Origin: Bacteroidota bacterium
GTDB taxonomy: Bacteria; Bacteroidota; Bacteroidia; Chitinophagales; Chitinophagaceae
Assembly: GCA_947460595.1 (NCBI GenBank)
Contig: CANHGS010000002.1
Coordinates: 62,001 to 126,000, forward strand
Direction of reading: 5' to 3'
DNA length: 64,000 nt
How positions within the stretch are numbered: position 1 is the first letter of the stretch; each line of letters opens with the position of its first letter. Below are positions 45,308 through 55,742 of this stretch, one piece after another. The notes beneath the pieces are model-generated. The model saw only the letters and a list, made by a program, of their open reading frames with translations, was not told where the DNA came from and did not search any database. The translations under genes were made by a program, and so were the position numbers.

Positions 45308-45976
45308 TTAATTGATCCATCCAAAATAGAAGCTCAGTGGCATCATGGCAAAAGCCAAGGTTACTACAATAGAAAAACCTAGACCCAGACTAACCAGCAT
45401 CAGGTTGTATTTTCTATTGTGAACACCCACTGTGCGGAAAGCACTTTGGAAACCATGTGCCAAGTGATAGCCCAATGAAAGGCATCCCAAAACGTACACT
45501 ATCACCACCCACAAAACACTAAAGGTTTCTTTCATTTTGGCATAGAGGTCAATTTCTTCACCCAAGACAAAATTTTGATGTGCCCTGTTAGGAAACCAGA
45601 AATCAGACAAGTGCAACACTAGGAACAATAAAATCAAAGTTCCTAAGATTCCCATGCTGCGGCTATACCACTTGCTACCATCGCTGTAAGCAACAGCATA
45701 ACCAACACTGCGTTTTTTGCGATTGTCTAATTCTAGCATCAGACCCTGAACTATATGCAGGATTAATCCAACAAATAGACCAATTTCTAAAATCCGGGGA
45801 ACAACATTGGCTCCCATAAAGTGTGCACCCTTGTTAAACATTTCACCGCCGTCATTAGCCCAGATACAGGCATTCAGACCAGCGTGAACTATTAGAAAAA
45901 GAATCAAGAAAATACCGGTGAAAGCCATTACCAGTTTCTTTCCTACCGATGAAGTGAAGACTTGTTTCCAGGTCAT
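45308..45976 (-). CDS. sdhC: Succinate dehydrogenase cytochrome b558 subunit
   Basis: The 222-residue membrane subunit has five hydrophobic helices. MAFTGIFLILFLIVHAGLNA, IGLFVGLILHIVQGLMLELD, FLVLHLSDFWF and LSLGYHLAHGFQSAF give the four heme-ligating His residues expected of a di-heme b558. Menaquinone is the likely quinone. A TATTTTTG box (minus strand 46013-46006) lies about 30 bases upstream; predicted leader about 25 bases. It is the first gene of sdhCAB. Confidence 0.94.
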   Translation of the reverse strand: MTWKQVFTSSVGKKLVMAFTGIFLILFLIVHAGLNACIWANDGGEMFNKGAHFMGANVVPRILEIGLFVGLILHIVQGLMLELDNRKKRSVGYAVAYSDGSKWYSRSMGILGTLILLFLVLHLSDFWFPNRAHQNFVLGEEIDLYAKMKETFSVLWVVIVYVLGCLSLGYHLAHGFQSAFRTVGVHNRKYNLMLVSLGLGFSIVVTLAFAMMPLSFYFGWIN

Positions 45977-46005
45977 ATTGCAAGTTTAGTTTTGAGAAAT
46001 CGCTG

Positions 46006-46013
46006 CAAAAATA
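46006..46013 (-). promoter_or_regulatory. -7 box TATTTTTG of the sdhCAB operon
   Basis: Perfect TAnnTTTG on the minus strand, predicted start near 46001, 25 bases before sdhC. Confidence 0.6.
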
Positions 46014-46206
46014 ACGCATCCATCAATGCCATAATTGAAAACTTGGTTTTTTTGTACATTATTTGAGACAACGATTGCGTGAGATTGTTCTGAGAATTCA
46101 ATAAAAAAGATATTTGTTGAAGGCTTTTTTCACTGAAAAGGGCTTTGGCTGAACAGCCATTTGACCGCTCACATAAAAAACGCCTCGTTCTAAGTGTTTC
46201 GCTGCT

Positions 46207-46214
46207 TACATTTG
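46207..46214 (+). promoter_or_regulatory. -7 box TACATTTG, four bases before an ATG
   Basis: TACATTTG-AGGC-ATG: the predicted transcription start coincides with the A of the start codon at 46219 (leaderless mRNA). Confidence 0.6.
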
Positions 46215-46218
46215 AGGC

Positions 46219-47466
46219 ATGTTAAAACTCTTCAGCATTCTATGGAATAGCTTCAAGATGGCCCTGCAAGAATTGCGGGTAAACAAGCTGCGTACATTCC
46301 TTTCTTTGTTTGGGATTACTATTGGTATTTTCTGCATCATTGGGGTATTGGCTACCGTAGACAGTTTGGAACAAAAAGTCCAAAACGATATTAAATCACT
46401 TGGGAATAATACCATCTATATTGACAAGTGGAATTATGGCGGAGGCCCTGACTATCCATGGTGGAAATATGTAAAGCGTCCTGTTCCAAAATATGATGAA
46501 ATGAAAATTGTAAAGGAGAAAAGTCAACTGGCCGCCTATGCTACTTTTTTCATGAGCAATAATGTGAACGCTAGTTATATAGATAATATCCTCAATAACG
46601 TGAACCTATATGGCGTTACAGAAGACTTTAATAGCATTCAAACCATTGATATTGCCCATGGGCGATATTTGAACGAGTCCGATTTTGAAAGGGGAGGCCC
46701 TACCTGTTTAATTGGATATACCGTGGCGGATGAGTTATTTGGTAGCCAAGAAAAAGCAGTTGGTAAAGAGATCTCTTATAATGGTAAAAGACTTATAATT
46801 GTTGGGGTCATCAAAAAACAAGGTCAGAGTTTGATTGGGGGATTTAATTATGACCAATGTATTATGGTTACTTATAGGTATTACTCCTCTGTATATAATC
46901 CAGATTTTAGTAATCCCAGTATCATGGTTCAGGGTAAAGCCAATGTTTCTTCAAAGGCTTTGCAAGATGAATTGACAGGTGTGATGCGTCAGTTGAGAAG
47001 ATTAAGTCCCATGGATGAGGACAACTTTTCTTGTAATGATGTGGCCATGTTTAGTGAACAAGTCAAAGGCTTTTTTGGACAAGTAAGTGCAGGTGGATGG
47101 GCCATTGCAGGATTGAGTTTGATTGTAGGCGCTTTTGGTGTAGCCAATATTATGTTTGTAACTGTGAGAGAAAGAACCAGTCAAATTGGTTTAAAAAAAG
47201 CCCTTGGAGCCAAACGCAGTACCATTCTAACCGAGTTCTTAATTGAAAGCGCTTTCTTGTGCATCATCGGTGGTTTGGTAGGTTTATTCCTTGTTTGGTT
47301 ATTGTCATTAGCACTGACCAGTATACTGCCATTCCCCATTTTTATTGCACCTAATATTGTTTCATTGGCCATGAGCATCTGTATTATTCTGGGAATTATC
47401 TCTGGAATCATACCTGCATCCATTGCAGCAAAGATGGATCCTGTGGTAGCTATTAGAACTAAATAA
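46219..47466 (+). CDS. MacB-like ABC transporter permease (FtsX-domain), without adjacent ATPase
   Basis: The 415-residue protein begins with a helix at FRTLLS-like NKLRTFLSLFGITIGIFCII, then a periplasmic MacB_PCD domain (about 40-280), and three C-terminal helices typical of FtsX: GWAIAGLSLIVGAFGVANIM, SAFLCIIGGLVGLFLVWLLS and SLAMSICIILGIISGIIPAS. EIGLKKALGA-like IGLKKALGAKRSTILTEFLI is the coupling segment. MacB-type permeases need an ATPase, which is not next to this one. Confidence 0.92.
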   Translation: MLKLFSILWNSFKMALQELRVNKLRTFLSLFGITIGIFCIIGVLATVDSLEQKVQNDIKSLGNNTIYIDKWNYGGGPDYPWWKYVKRPVPKYDEMKIVKEKSQLAAYATFFMSNNVNASYIDNILNNVNLYGVTEDFNSIQTIDIAHGRYLNESDFERGGPTCLIGYTVADELFGSQEKAVGKEISYNGKRLIIVGVIKKQGQSLIGGFNYDQCIMVTYRYYSSVYNPDFSNPSIMVQGKANVSSKALQDELTGVMRQLRRLSPMDEDNFSCNDVAMFSEQVKGFFGQVSAGGWAIAGLSLIVGAFGVANIMFVTVRERTSQIGLKKALGAKRSTILTEFLIESAFLCIIGGLVGLFLVWLLSLALTSILPFPIFIAPNIVSLAMSICIILGIISGIIPASIAAKMDPVVAIRTK

Positions 47467-47487
47467 TCATTTATCTATAGACTTTTC

Positions 47488-47520
47488 AAAAGCCACATCG
47501 CAAGTGTGGCTTTTGCTTTT
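47488..47520 (+). terminator. Terminator of the MacB-like gene, abutting the tsaD promoter
   Basis: Perfect arms AAAAGCCACA (47488-47497) and TGTGGCTTTT (47505-47514), seven-base loop, then GCTTTT. The last T is also the first base of the tsaD -7 box. Confidence 0.85.
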
Positions 47521-47527
47521 AACTTTG
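47520..47527 (+). promoter_or_regulatory. -7 box TAACTTTG, four bases before the tsaD ATG
   Basis: TAACTTTG-TAGT-ATG: predicted start is the A of the tsaD start codon (leaderless). Confidence 0.6.
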
Positions 47528-47531
47528 TAGT

Positions 47532-48557
47532 ATGGACCCTTTGCAACCTGCAGTCATATTGGCTATTGAATCTTCTTGTGATGAAACATCTGCTTCCATT
47601 TGCAGTAATGGTTCTATCCTGAGCAATAGGATTGCCACCCAATCTGTTCATGAATCTTATGGGGGAGTAGTGCCTGAATTAGCCAGTAGGGCCCATATGC
47701 AAAATATTATTCCAGTTGTTGATTTAGCCTTGACAGAAGCTTATCCTAATCTAACTCCAGCGGAGCGATGGGGTCAGCTATCGGCCATTGCTTGTACCGA
47801 AGCTCCAGGTCTCATTGGATCTTTATTGGTAGGCGTTCAATTTGCCAAATCATTAGCCCTAGCTAGAAATCTGCCTTTGATTGCGGTGCACCATATGCAA
47901 GCACATGTATTGGCTAATTTAATTGGTCCCAACCCTCCAAGTTTTCCATTCCTATGTTTAACGGTTAGTGGAGGGCATACCCAAATTATTTTGGCCAAAG
48001 CACCACTAGATTTAGAGATCTTGGGACAGACTATTGATGACGCTGCAGGGGAGGCTTTTGACAAAACGGCAAAGTTGATTGGGCTGCCTTATCCGGGAGG
48101 TCCGTTGATAGATAAATATGCGGCACTTGGCAATCCCTTGGCCTACAAATTTGCAGAACCGCAGATTCCAGAATTGAATTTTTCCTTTAGTGGTTTAAAG
48201 ACATCTATTCTCTATTTTCTGCAAAAACAAGAACCCGATTTTGTTGAGAAAAACTTGAACGATTTGTGTGCATCGGTGCAATATTCAATTGTCCAAATCC
48301 TTCTAAAAAAACTCAAAAAAGCGGTAGTGCAAACTGGCGTAAAACAGGTTTGTTTAGCTGGAGGTGTAAGTGCCAATTCTGGACTCAGAACTGGCCTGCA
48401 AGCTATGGGTGTAAAACATGGTTGGAAAACCTATATTCCTGATTTTGAATTTTGTACTGATAACGCTGGAATGATTGCCATTACTGGTTATTACAAATAT
48501 TTGGCAAAAGATTTTTCGGGTCTTGATCTGCAGCCATCGGCGCGAGCGAATTGGTAA
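47532..48557 (+). CDS. tsaD: tRNA N6-threonylcarbamoyladenosine transferase TsaD
   Basis: The 341-residue ASKHA-fold protein has ILAIESSCDETSASICSNGS, the metal-binding HHMQAH at about 117-122, LTVSGGHTQIILAKAPLDLE and LAGGVSANSGLR. It transfers threonylcarbamoyl to A37 of ANN-decoding tRNAs with TsaB and TsaE. An essential housekeeping gene. The -7 box ends four bases before the ATG. Confidence 0.97.
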   Translation: MDPLQPAVILAIESSCDETSASICSNGSILSNRIATQSVHESYGGVVPELASRAHMQNIIPVVDLALTEAYPNLTPAERWGQLSAIACTEAPGLIGSLLVGVQFAKSLALARNLPLIAVHHMQAHVLANLIGPNPPSFPFLCLTVSGGHTQIILAKAPLDLEILGQTIDDAAGEAFDKTAKLIGLPYPGGPLIDKYAALGNPLAYKFAEPQIPELNFSFSGLKTSILYFLQKQEPDFVEKNLNDLCASVQYSIVQILLKKLKKAVVQTGVKQVCLAGGVSANSGLRTGLQAMGVKHGWKTYIPDFEFCTDNAGMIAITGYYKYLAKDFSGLDLQPSARANW

Positions 48558-48603
48558 TTTTCACTCCTCACTTCTCACTTTTCACTCCTCACTTCTCACT
48601 TTT
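48558..48603 (-). repeat. Two perfect 21-nt units built from three heptads
   Basis: Plus strand reads TTTTCACTCCTCACTTCTCAC twice (48558-48578, 48579-48599), then TTTT. On the minus strand it is three variants of (A/G)AGTGA(A/G). It begins at the tsaD stop codon and overlaps the stop codon of the convergent phosphoesterase gene. Confidence 0.85.
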
Positions 48604-49423
48604 GTAAACCTCCCTCGTTGTTAAGCATATACGTAACTAAACTGCCATCTTGGTTTAGTTCTACAACCCTAAATCCTTTATACGCCGTTCCCCAATTACC
48701 ACCAATATGTGCATCAAAATAAAAAGGAATTTTGCCCTGCAATTTCACGCCATCCTGATCGTGTTCGTGCCCATGAAATACGGCTTTGATATTGGGATAT
48801 TTGGCCAATAATTCAAAAAAAGCGGGTGTGTCAATACCATTCTTGGTCCACGTGGCTTGCGGAATATGAACAAAAAGAAAAACCTGTTTTTGTTTTTTAA
48901 CTGCCTCCAAAGACTCTTTTAACCATACCAAATCTGGAGATAAGTATTCTCCTTTTTCATTTGAACTATCCATTAATAAAAAAGGATAGCCATTGACGGT
49001 GATTTGGTGATTCAGCGGATACCCCCAAGTCTTATTCCATAACTCCGCAGATACCATATCATGGTTACCCCTAGTTACATACCAAGGCATGGTTAATCGG
49101 TCAATTCTTTGTTTTACTTGAGCCAAAAACATGGATTCATTGTGAATGAGATCACCATTTATTACCGTTGCATCCAATGGATGTGTAAGATGAAACAGAT
49201 TAATCTGATCAATCACTTTGTCCATCATGGCTTGGTATTCCGTATTGGGTTGTCCATAATGGGAATCAGAAGCAACCACAAATCTTAATAGTACTTTATC
49301 TTTCTGGTCAAATAATTCAGCAGCACTAATACTATTGAGTTTTCCACTTGCCAATAGAATAGAAGCAAAACTAACCTGTTTGATAAAAGACCTTCTGCTA
49401 TTTTGTATAGACTTATTTGACAT
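48596..49423 (-). CDS. Tat-exported calcineurin-like metallophosphoesterase
   Basis: The 275-residue protein starts with a twin-arginine signal (SRRSFIKQVSFASILLASGK). The metal-binding motifs are FVVASDSHYGQ, VINGDLIHN, TRGNHDMV and FHGHEHDQDG, a complete metallophosphoesterase set. It hydrolyses a phosphate ester in the periplasm, substrate unknown. A TAGGTTTG box (minus strand 49445-49438) predicts a ten-base leader. Its stop codon lies in the tandem repeat. Confidence 0.92.
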   Translation of the reverse strand: MSNKSIQNSRRSFIKQVSFASILLASGKLNSISAAELFDQKDKVLLRFVVASDSHYGQPNTEYQAMMDKVIDQINLFHLTHPLDATVINGDLIHNESMFLAQVKQRIDRLTMPWYVTRGNHDMVSAELWNKTWGYPLNHQITVNGYPFLLMDSSNEKGEYLSPDLVWLKESLEAVKKQKQVFLFVHIPQATWTKNGIDTPAFFELLAKYPNIKAVFHGHEHDQDGVKLQGKIPFYFDAHIGGNWGTAYKGFRVVELNQDGSLVTYMLNNEGGLQK

Positions 49424-49437
49424 AATGTTGATTTTAA

Positions 49438-49445
49438 CAAACCTA
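49438..49445 (-). promoter_or_regulatory. -7 box TAGGTTTG of the phosphoesterase gene
   Basis: Perfect TAnnTTTG on the minus strand, predicted start near 49433, ten bases before the ATG. Confidence 0.55.
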
Positions 49446-49607
49446 TTGATAATGAATGTATTTAAGCCTGATTAACTAAATAATTAATAGAAACTTCACA
49501 GACCCATTTCCCCGATTTTTTTGTCTATTTTTTGTTTCTATAAAACTGGTTTTGAATTTTGACTATTGAATTTACCCGTTTTTACTGCAATTCTGCCCTC
49601 TAAACCT

Positions 49608-49615
49608 TAATTTTG
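49608..49615 (+). promoter_or_regulatory. -7 box TAATTTTG of the ABC-F gene
   Basis: Perfect TAnnTTTG; predicted start near 49620, leader about 17 bases. Confidence 0.55.
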
Positions 49616-49636
49616 CGCCAAAATCAGCAGAAATAA

Positions 49637-51262
<1,626 letters not shown>

Positions 51263-51295
51263 CGTTATCAAATAGTTGAATTCCTGAACAAGACT

Positions 51296-51323
51296 AAGAA
51301 ACCTGCAGTAATGCGGGTTTCTT
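51296..51323 (+). terminator. Terminator-like hairpin after the ABC-F gene
   Basis: Arms AAGAAACCTGC (51296-51306) and GCGGGTTTCTT (51313-51323), one G-T pair. No long T-run follows, so termination may be weak. Confidence 0.65.
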
Positions 51324-51656
51324 GCATTTGGGCAAGGCCTAAATAAGTGATGTGCTATTTATTGCTTAAAAAGTTTTATTTTATTAAGTTTCAATTGGCG
51401 CTTGCTTAGCATAAGTAGGAGGTGAGTATATAGTTTTTTTTAAAAAATAACTTGCTAATTATTTTTAATAAGTTAATGTGGTAAAGTATTTAAAGATTTG
51501 CTGTCTAATTATTGCAAATCAAATTAATTTAACTTAGCTTTAATTAAGACTGTGGTTATTACTACAAAAAAACTGAAGTAAATACTACAATTTAATCATT
51601 TAATTTAGATAAAACATCAAAATTGATGACCCCCTGCATCAGCAACCCCTAAGCTT
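51324..51656. other. AT-rich intergenic region before the large surface protein
   Basis: About 330 bases with no ORF and no RNA gene that I can recognise. It is very rich in A and T, with runs such as TTTTTTTAAAAAA near 51433. It probably carries the promoter of the surface protein gene, but no TAnnTTTG box at usual distance is evident. Confidence 0.5.
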
Positions 51657-54656
51657 ATGAAATCAACATTTCTACTCAAGGTTTTACTTCCAATTGTATT
51701 GTTCCTTACGGGGAACCTTTTGATTGCTCAGACAATCACAACAACTGGAACACTCTCTGTTGTTAACGCTACTTATGGAACAGCTTCACCTGAAACTAGT
51801 TTCACTGTGGAAGGGCCTGCTTCTTTTACGGAAGGGATTTTAGTTACAGCAGCAACTGGTTATGAGGTTTCATTGTCCTCTGGTTCTGGGTTTGCAAACA
51901 ATGTGACCACAACATATGCAGCTGGTATTGTTTCCCTTCAAACAATATATGTTCGCTTAAAAGCAGATGCCTCAGTTCTTGGTGGTCCTTATGCTGGCAA
52001 TATTGTTTTAACGCATCCATTATCTACTACCGTTAATGTGGCTACGGTATCTAGTACGGTTAGTCCTAAACCAATCACTATTTCTGCTCCAGCCATTGCG
52101 CCTAAAATGTATAATGCTACAACTGCAGCAGGTTTAATTACTCCAGGAACTGTTGCTGGTTTAGTGGGAGCTGAATTACTTACGGTTACTCCGTCTGCAA
52201 CTGCATATAGTAGTGCCAATGTGGGTGTAGCTTATACATCTACGGTTTCTTATGTTGTAACTGATGGTGTTGGTGGTCTTGCTACTAACTATTCTGCTCT
52301 TGCGTCTAACAACTTAACTTCTTTAAGTATTACTCCTGCGTCTTTAACCATTACTGCTAATGGCGTGAATAAATACCACGGTGATGTATTAGCTAGTCCA
52401 GTTGTTGGATCTACTGCATTTGCTACAACTGGTTTAGTTACTCCAGAAACCGTTGGATCAGTTACCATCACTTATGGTGCAAGTGCATTGGCTCCTGCAG
52501 CATTGGGTGCTAATCCTGGGCATGTTGTTCCAAGTGCTGGAACGGCAGGTACATTTACTGCTTCTAACTATGCCATTGCCTATGCTCCTGCAACATTAAC
52601 AGTGATTCCAAATACCAATGCTTATTTGAGCAATTTGGTATCAAGCACTGGTGTATTAAATACAGCATTTAATAGAAATGATATTGACTACGAAACCTAT
52701 GTATTGATTGCAGTGAATAGCTTAACAGTTACACCAACAACTGAAAATCAATTTGCAACCATTCAGGTTCGTATCAACAATACTGGATTTAGTCCTGAGC
52801 CTTATGCGCCTGTATTAAGTAGTGCAGCTTCTCCTGTCATGACATTACAAGAAGGAGACAATATGATTGATATTACCGTTGCTGCCGAAGACGGCGTTGC
52901 CGTGAATAATTATAGAATCAAAGTGTCACGTGAGGCTAGCTGGGTGTCTGGCGGCGGGGGTGGTGGATTAGAAAGCCGTAGCTTGGGCGATGCTGTTGCT
53001 AAGCGCATTTTCAACAAAGCCATCCATTCTGAAAATGGACCAGTTGATTATGGTAAATTGCCTCAGGTTCAATTTAGAGATGTACAAAATAGGATACAAG
53101 GAACTGAGCCTTCTAAAGTAAGTCTTACCAGTATTATGCCTGATATCACGTCTAAAGGGTATGCAGCTTATAACAGTTCTCCTAAAGATTTGACTAGCAT
53201 TACTAATGCTAAAGAAGTAATTGCCTTTGACTTCACTGCCAACAAAGAAGTAAAAGCGGTTGCTTTTGCTACTAAGACTTTGGGTGAATTGTATGACCAC
53301 ACCAAACCAATCTGTGATCGCTTAAAAGGAGCTACCTTGTTAGGTGTAGAAACGGTGAAAGTGCAAGGTTTTGAGTTTGTTAAGTACAGCCTTAAAAATG
53401 AGAACGGTCAAAAAGAATACGCTACCAGCTTTACAGTTGGTACTAAATCTGGCAGACCAGACTTCTCTTTACAGTCTATTTACTTGACTCAAGATTATGC
53501 TAATGACGAGACTATGTTCAACTTCCAGTTATGGGCAGGTTCTACCTCATTGGTAACAGACATGGTTGCTGATATCCTAACCAAGATCAAGGCCATTGCT
53601 CCAGTAATTGTGATTAAGTCTAGCGTATTGCCTAATATATATGTTGAGTCTGGTAGTCGTGACGGACAGCGTGTGAATCTGGTTGTGAAGAACGCTACTG
53701 CTAATACCAGCGGATACTTCAAACTAGAAGACAAAGCAACAGAAACATCGGCTAGTAGCGTGGTAAGGAGTATTCCTTTTACCATCAATGCAAATGGTAA
53801 GACCAACGTTATCATTCCAATGGATGACAATTACGAAAGTACTTTGACCATATATGTAGGTGGAGAAGTAAAAGACGTATTGTACATGTCTGATGGAACA
53901 TGGGCTGTTGATTACAACAAAGCAACCACTGTGTTGAGCAGTTTTAAAGTAACCAATGATAGCAAACGTGTATATAGTGCTGATGAATATCCCTTATTAC
54001 GTAATGTGGAAATCAAAGCCAATAGTTCAGAGTTTGTATCGGTAGTTAAGCTGCTGCGAGGTGGTGGAGCTACTGCAGATCTAAATGCCTTTAAAGGACT
54101 TAAGTTCTCTGCAAGTGGTGGATATAACCTACACGTTACCTTGGTGAAAAATGGTATTGTTAACTACAAAGATCAATATGCAGCCAATGTTCAACTAGAA
54201 CTTGGTCAACAGGATTACTATGTTTCTTTGGATAATTTCAAATCAGCTGCTACAAGCGCTAAGATTGACGCCAAAGATATTACCAGCATCATTTTCACTG
54301 TAGAAGTAGGAACAGGCAGAAATAGCCCAATTTCTACCACTATTGCTAATGTAGCCTTTACTAAGGAAGACCTAAACTACCTGAATAGTTTGGATGCCAA
54401 AGCGGTATCAGTTTATCCTAACCCGGTTACTGGAAATAGGATAACTGTCAATTTTAGCAGTGCTAAAGCGGCTGAGTTAAGCTTAAGGGTAACCGATATG
54501 AATGGTAAAGTATTAACACTAAGACAAGTTCAAGCTGTAAAAGGTATGAACACGGTTCAAGTGCCGGTAAGCAATGGGATAACTGGTGTACACCTGATCT
54601 CATTGGATGGTGGAGAGGCCAAGTATAAGACTATCAAAGTGATGATTGCTAACTAA
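51657..54656 (+). CDS. Large secreted surface protein with MBG-like repeats, cadherin-like sandwich and T9SS sorting domain
   Basis: The 999-residue protein has a signal peptide (FLTGNLLIAQ). Residues 25-135 form a beta-sandwich (FTVEGPASFTEGILVTAATG). About 138-320 hold two MBG/YDG-like repeats (PKPITISAPAIAPKMYNATT and PASLTITANGVNKYHGDVLA). About 325-430 fit a cadherin-like beta-sandwich (NAYLSNLVSSTGVLNTAFNR). The middle and C-terminal parts include a jelly-roll-like region. The final ~75 residues start VSVYPNPVTGNRITVNFSSA, the type A sorting domain of type IX secretion. It is likely an adhesin or S-layer-like protein; no enzyme motif was seen. Confidence 0.85.
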   Translation: MKSTFLLKVLLPIVLFLTGNLLIAQTITTTGTLSVVNATYGTASPETSFTVEGPASFTEGILVTAATGYEVSLSSGSGFANNVTTTYAAGIVSLQTIYVRLKADASVLGGPYAGNIVLTHPLSTTVNVATVSSTVSPKPITISAPAIAPKMYNATTAAGLITPGTVAGLVGAELLTVTPSATAYSSANVGVAYTSTVSYVVTDGVGGLATNYSALASNNLTSLSITPASLTITANGVNKYHGDVLASPVVGSTAFATTGLVTPETVGSVTITYGASALAPAALGANPGHVVPSAGTAGTFTASNYAIAYAPATLTVIPNTNAYLSNLVSSTGVLNTAFNRNDIDYETYVLIAVNSLTVTPTTENQFATIQVRINNTGFSPEPYAPVLSSAASPVMTLQEGDNMIDITVAAEDGVAVNNYRIKVSREASWVSGGGGGGLESRSLGDAVAKRIFNKAIHSENGPVDYGKLPQVQFRDVQNRIQGTEPSKVSLTSIMPDITSKGYAAYNSSPKDLTSITNAKEVIAFDFTANKEVKAVAFATKTLGELYDHTKPICDRLKGATLLGVETVKVQGFEFVKYSLKNENGQKEYATSFTVGTKSGRPDFSLQSIYLTQDYANDETMFNFQLWAGSTSLVTDMVADILTKIKAIAPVIVIKSSVLPNIYVESGSRDGQRVNLVVKNATANTSGYFKLEDKATETSASSVVRSIPFTINANGKTNVIIPMDDNYESTLTIYVGGEVKDVLYMSDGTWAVDYNKATTVLSSFKVTNDSKRVYSADEYPLLRNVEIKANSSEFVSVVKLLRGGGATADLNAFKGLKFSASGGYNLHVTLVKNGIVNYKDQYAANVQLELGQQDYYVSLDNFKSAATSAKIDAKDITSIIFTVEVGTGRNSPISTTIANVAFTKEDLNYLNSLDAKAVSVYPNPVTGNRITVNFSSAKAAELSLRVTDMNGKVLTLRQVQAVKGMNTVQVPVSNGITGVHLISLDGGEAKYKTIKVMIAN

Positions 54657-54676
54657 TTACCCCTATAACCAATACC

Positions 54677-54710
54677 AAGCGGTCAGTAGTAATACTGGCC
54701 GTTTGCTTTT
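54677..54710 (+). terminator. Terminator of the surface protein gene
   Basis: Arms AAGCGGTCAGTA (54677-54688) and TACTGGCCGTTT (54693-54704), two G-T pairs, GTAA tetraloop, then GCTTTT. Confidence 0.8.
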
Positions 54711-54719
54711 AGAGACTTG

Positions 54720-54838
54720 GAGGAGGGAAGAGATAAGAGTGAAGAGTGAAGAGTGAAGAGGGAAGAGTGAAGAGGGAGGAGTGAAGAGTGAAGAGGGAAG
54801 AGATAAGAGTGAAGAATGAAGAGTGAAGAAGGAAGAAA
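54720..54838 (+). repeat. Array of 17 GAAGAGT-type heptads
   Basis: Seventeen consecutive 7-base units, mostly GAAGAGT or GAAGAGG with variants GAGGAGG, GAAGAGA, TAAGAGT, GAAGAAT and GAAGAAA. Purine-rich on the sense strand of the upstream gene, right after its terminator. The rest of 54839-55045 contains a TAAATTTG box (54943-54950) but no ORF. Confidence 0.9.
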
Positions 54839-55045
54839 GTGTGAAGGGGGGAGATGGTGAGAGTAGTTGGGGCTGTTTCTTAATTCGTTGATGAATTGTT
54901 TGAAATGGCAATTCCGTTCAAGGGAATACCATAAATAAACTGTAAATTTGCCCTTCCAAATGTGGAAAAACAGTTGAAATGGCAGTTTTCAAAACTAATT
55001 GCCCCCCAAATGTGTAAAATTTAAATAAAAAAAGGCGATTAGGTA

Positions 55046-55075
55046 TTGGTATTTTGCTGCTTTTCCCTACCTTTG
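55046..55075 (+). promoter_or_regulatory. Complete Bacteroidota promoter of rpmB
   Basis: TTG (55046-55048), 19-base spacer, then TACCTTTG (55068-55075): both elements at ideal spacing. Predicted start near 55080, a 19-base leader before the rpmB ATG. Confidence 0.8.
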
Positions 55076-55098
55076 CCGTCCCGAAAAAAATTAGAGTC

Positions 55099-55335
55099 AT
55101 GGCAAGAGTATGTCAGGTTACAGGAAAAAAGCCACAAACTGGTAATAGTGTTTCTCACTCAAACATTAAGACTAAGCGTCGTTTTCTACCCAATTTACAA
55201 ACAAAGCGTTTCTTTTTTGCTGAAGAAGACCGTTGGGTTACCCTTAAGGTTTCTACAGATGCTTTAAGAACGATCAACAAGAATGGTCTTTCAACTGTGA
55301 TCAAGGAATTGAGACTGAAAGGATCTAAGATCTAA
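55099..55335 (+). CDS. rpmB: Ribosomal protein bL28
   Basis: The 78-residue protein begins [20 protein letters not shown] and continues [20 protein letters not shown], the standard bL28 sequence. In-frame ATG 55054 lies upstream of the -7 box and is rejected. It is the first gene of rpmB-rpmG-DUF4295. Confidence 0.97.
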   Translation: MARVCQVTGKKPQTGNSVSHSNIKTKRRFLPNLQTKRFFFAEEDRWVTLKVSTDALRTINKNGLSTVIKELRLKGSKI

Positions 55336-55363
55336 CTATTAACAAAGAAAACTACCTAATACA

Positions 55364-55546
55364 ATGGCAAAGAAAGGTAACAGGGTTCAGGTGATCCTGG
55401 AATGCACAGAGCACAAGACCAGTGGAATGGCGGGTACAAGCCGTTATATCACTAAAAAGAACAAAAAGAATACCCCTGAGCGTATTGAACTCAAAAAGTA
55501 CAATCCAATCTTGAAAAAAGTAACCGTTCATAAAGAAATTAAATAG
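55364..55546 (+). CDS. rpmG: Ribosomal protein bL33
   Basis: The 60-residue protein starts [20 protein letters not shown] and ends [19 protein letters not shown], typical of bL33. No zinc Cys pairs (only C14 remains), so it is the zinc-free type, common in Bacteroidota. It lies 28 bases after rpmB. Confidence 0.97.
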   Translation: MAKKGNRVQVILECTEHKTSGMAGTSRYITKKNKKNTPERIELKKYNPILKKVTVHKEIK

Positions 55547-55548
55547 TC

Positions 55549-55722
55549 ATGGCAAAAGCAGCTTCAAAAAACGCTAAAATTAAAGATGCTAAGGCTTCTG
55601 CCGAGGCAAAAAACTGGACCAAAGTAATCAAGGCTATCAGAAGCCCAAAGACCGGTGCATACACTTTCAAGGAAGCGATTGTGCACAAGGACAAGGTGAA
55701 GGATTTCTTAACTGAGAAATAA
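55549..55722 (+). CDS. DUF4295 small basic protein
   Basis: The 57-residue frame begins MAKAASKNAKIKDAKASAEA and contains WTKVIKAIRSPKTGAYTFKE followed by AIVHKDKVKDFL, matching DUF4295. It starts two bases after the rpmG stop. DUF4295 proteins are confined to Bacteroidota and always sit beside rpmG/rpmB; they are probably ribosome-associated, but direct proof is not known to me. Confidence 0.9.
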   Translation: MAKAASKNAKIKDAKASAEAKNWTKVIKAIRSPKTGAYTFKEAIVHKDKVKDFLTEK

Positions 55723-55742
55723 TTGGTACCAATACATTATTG

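Noticed and set aside
54663..54911. Minus-strand frame rich in Ser, Leu, Pro and Phe
   Set aside because: It is the reverse reading of the GAAGAGT heptad array; no family, no promoter.
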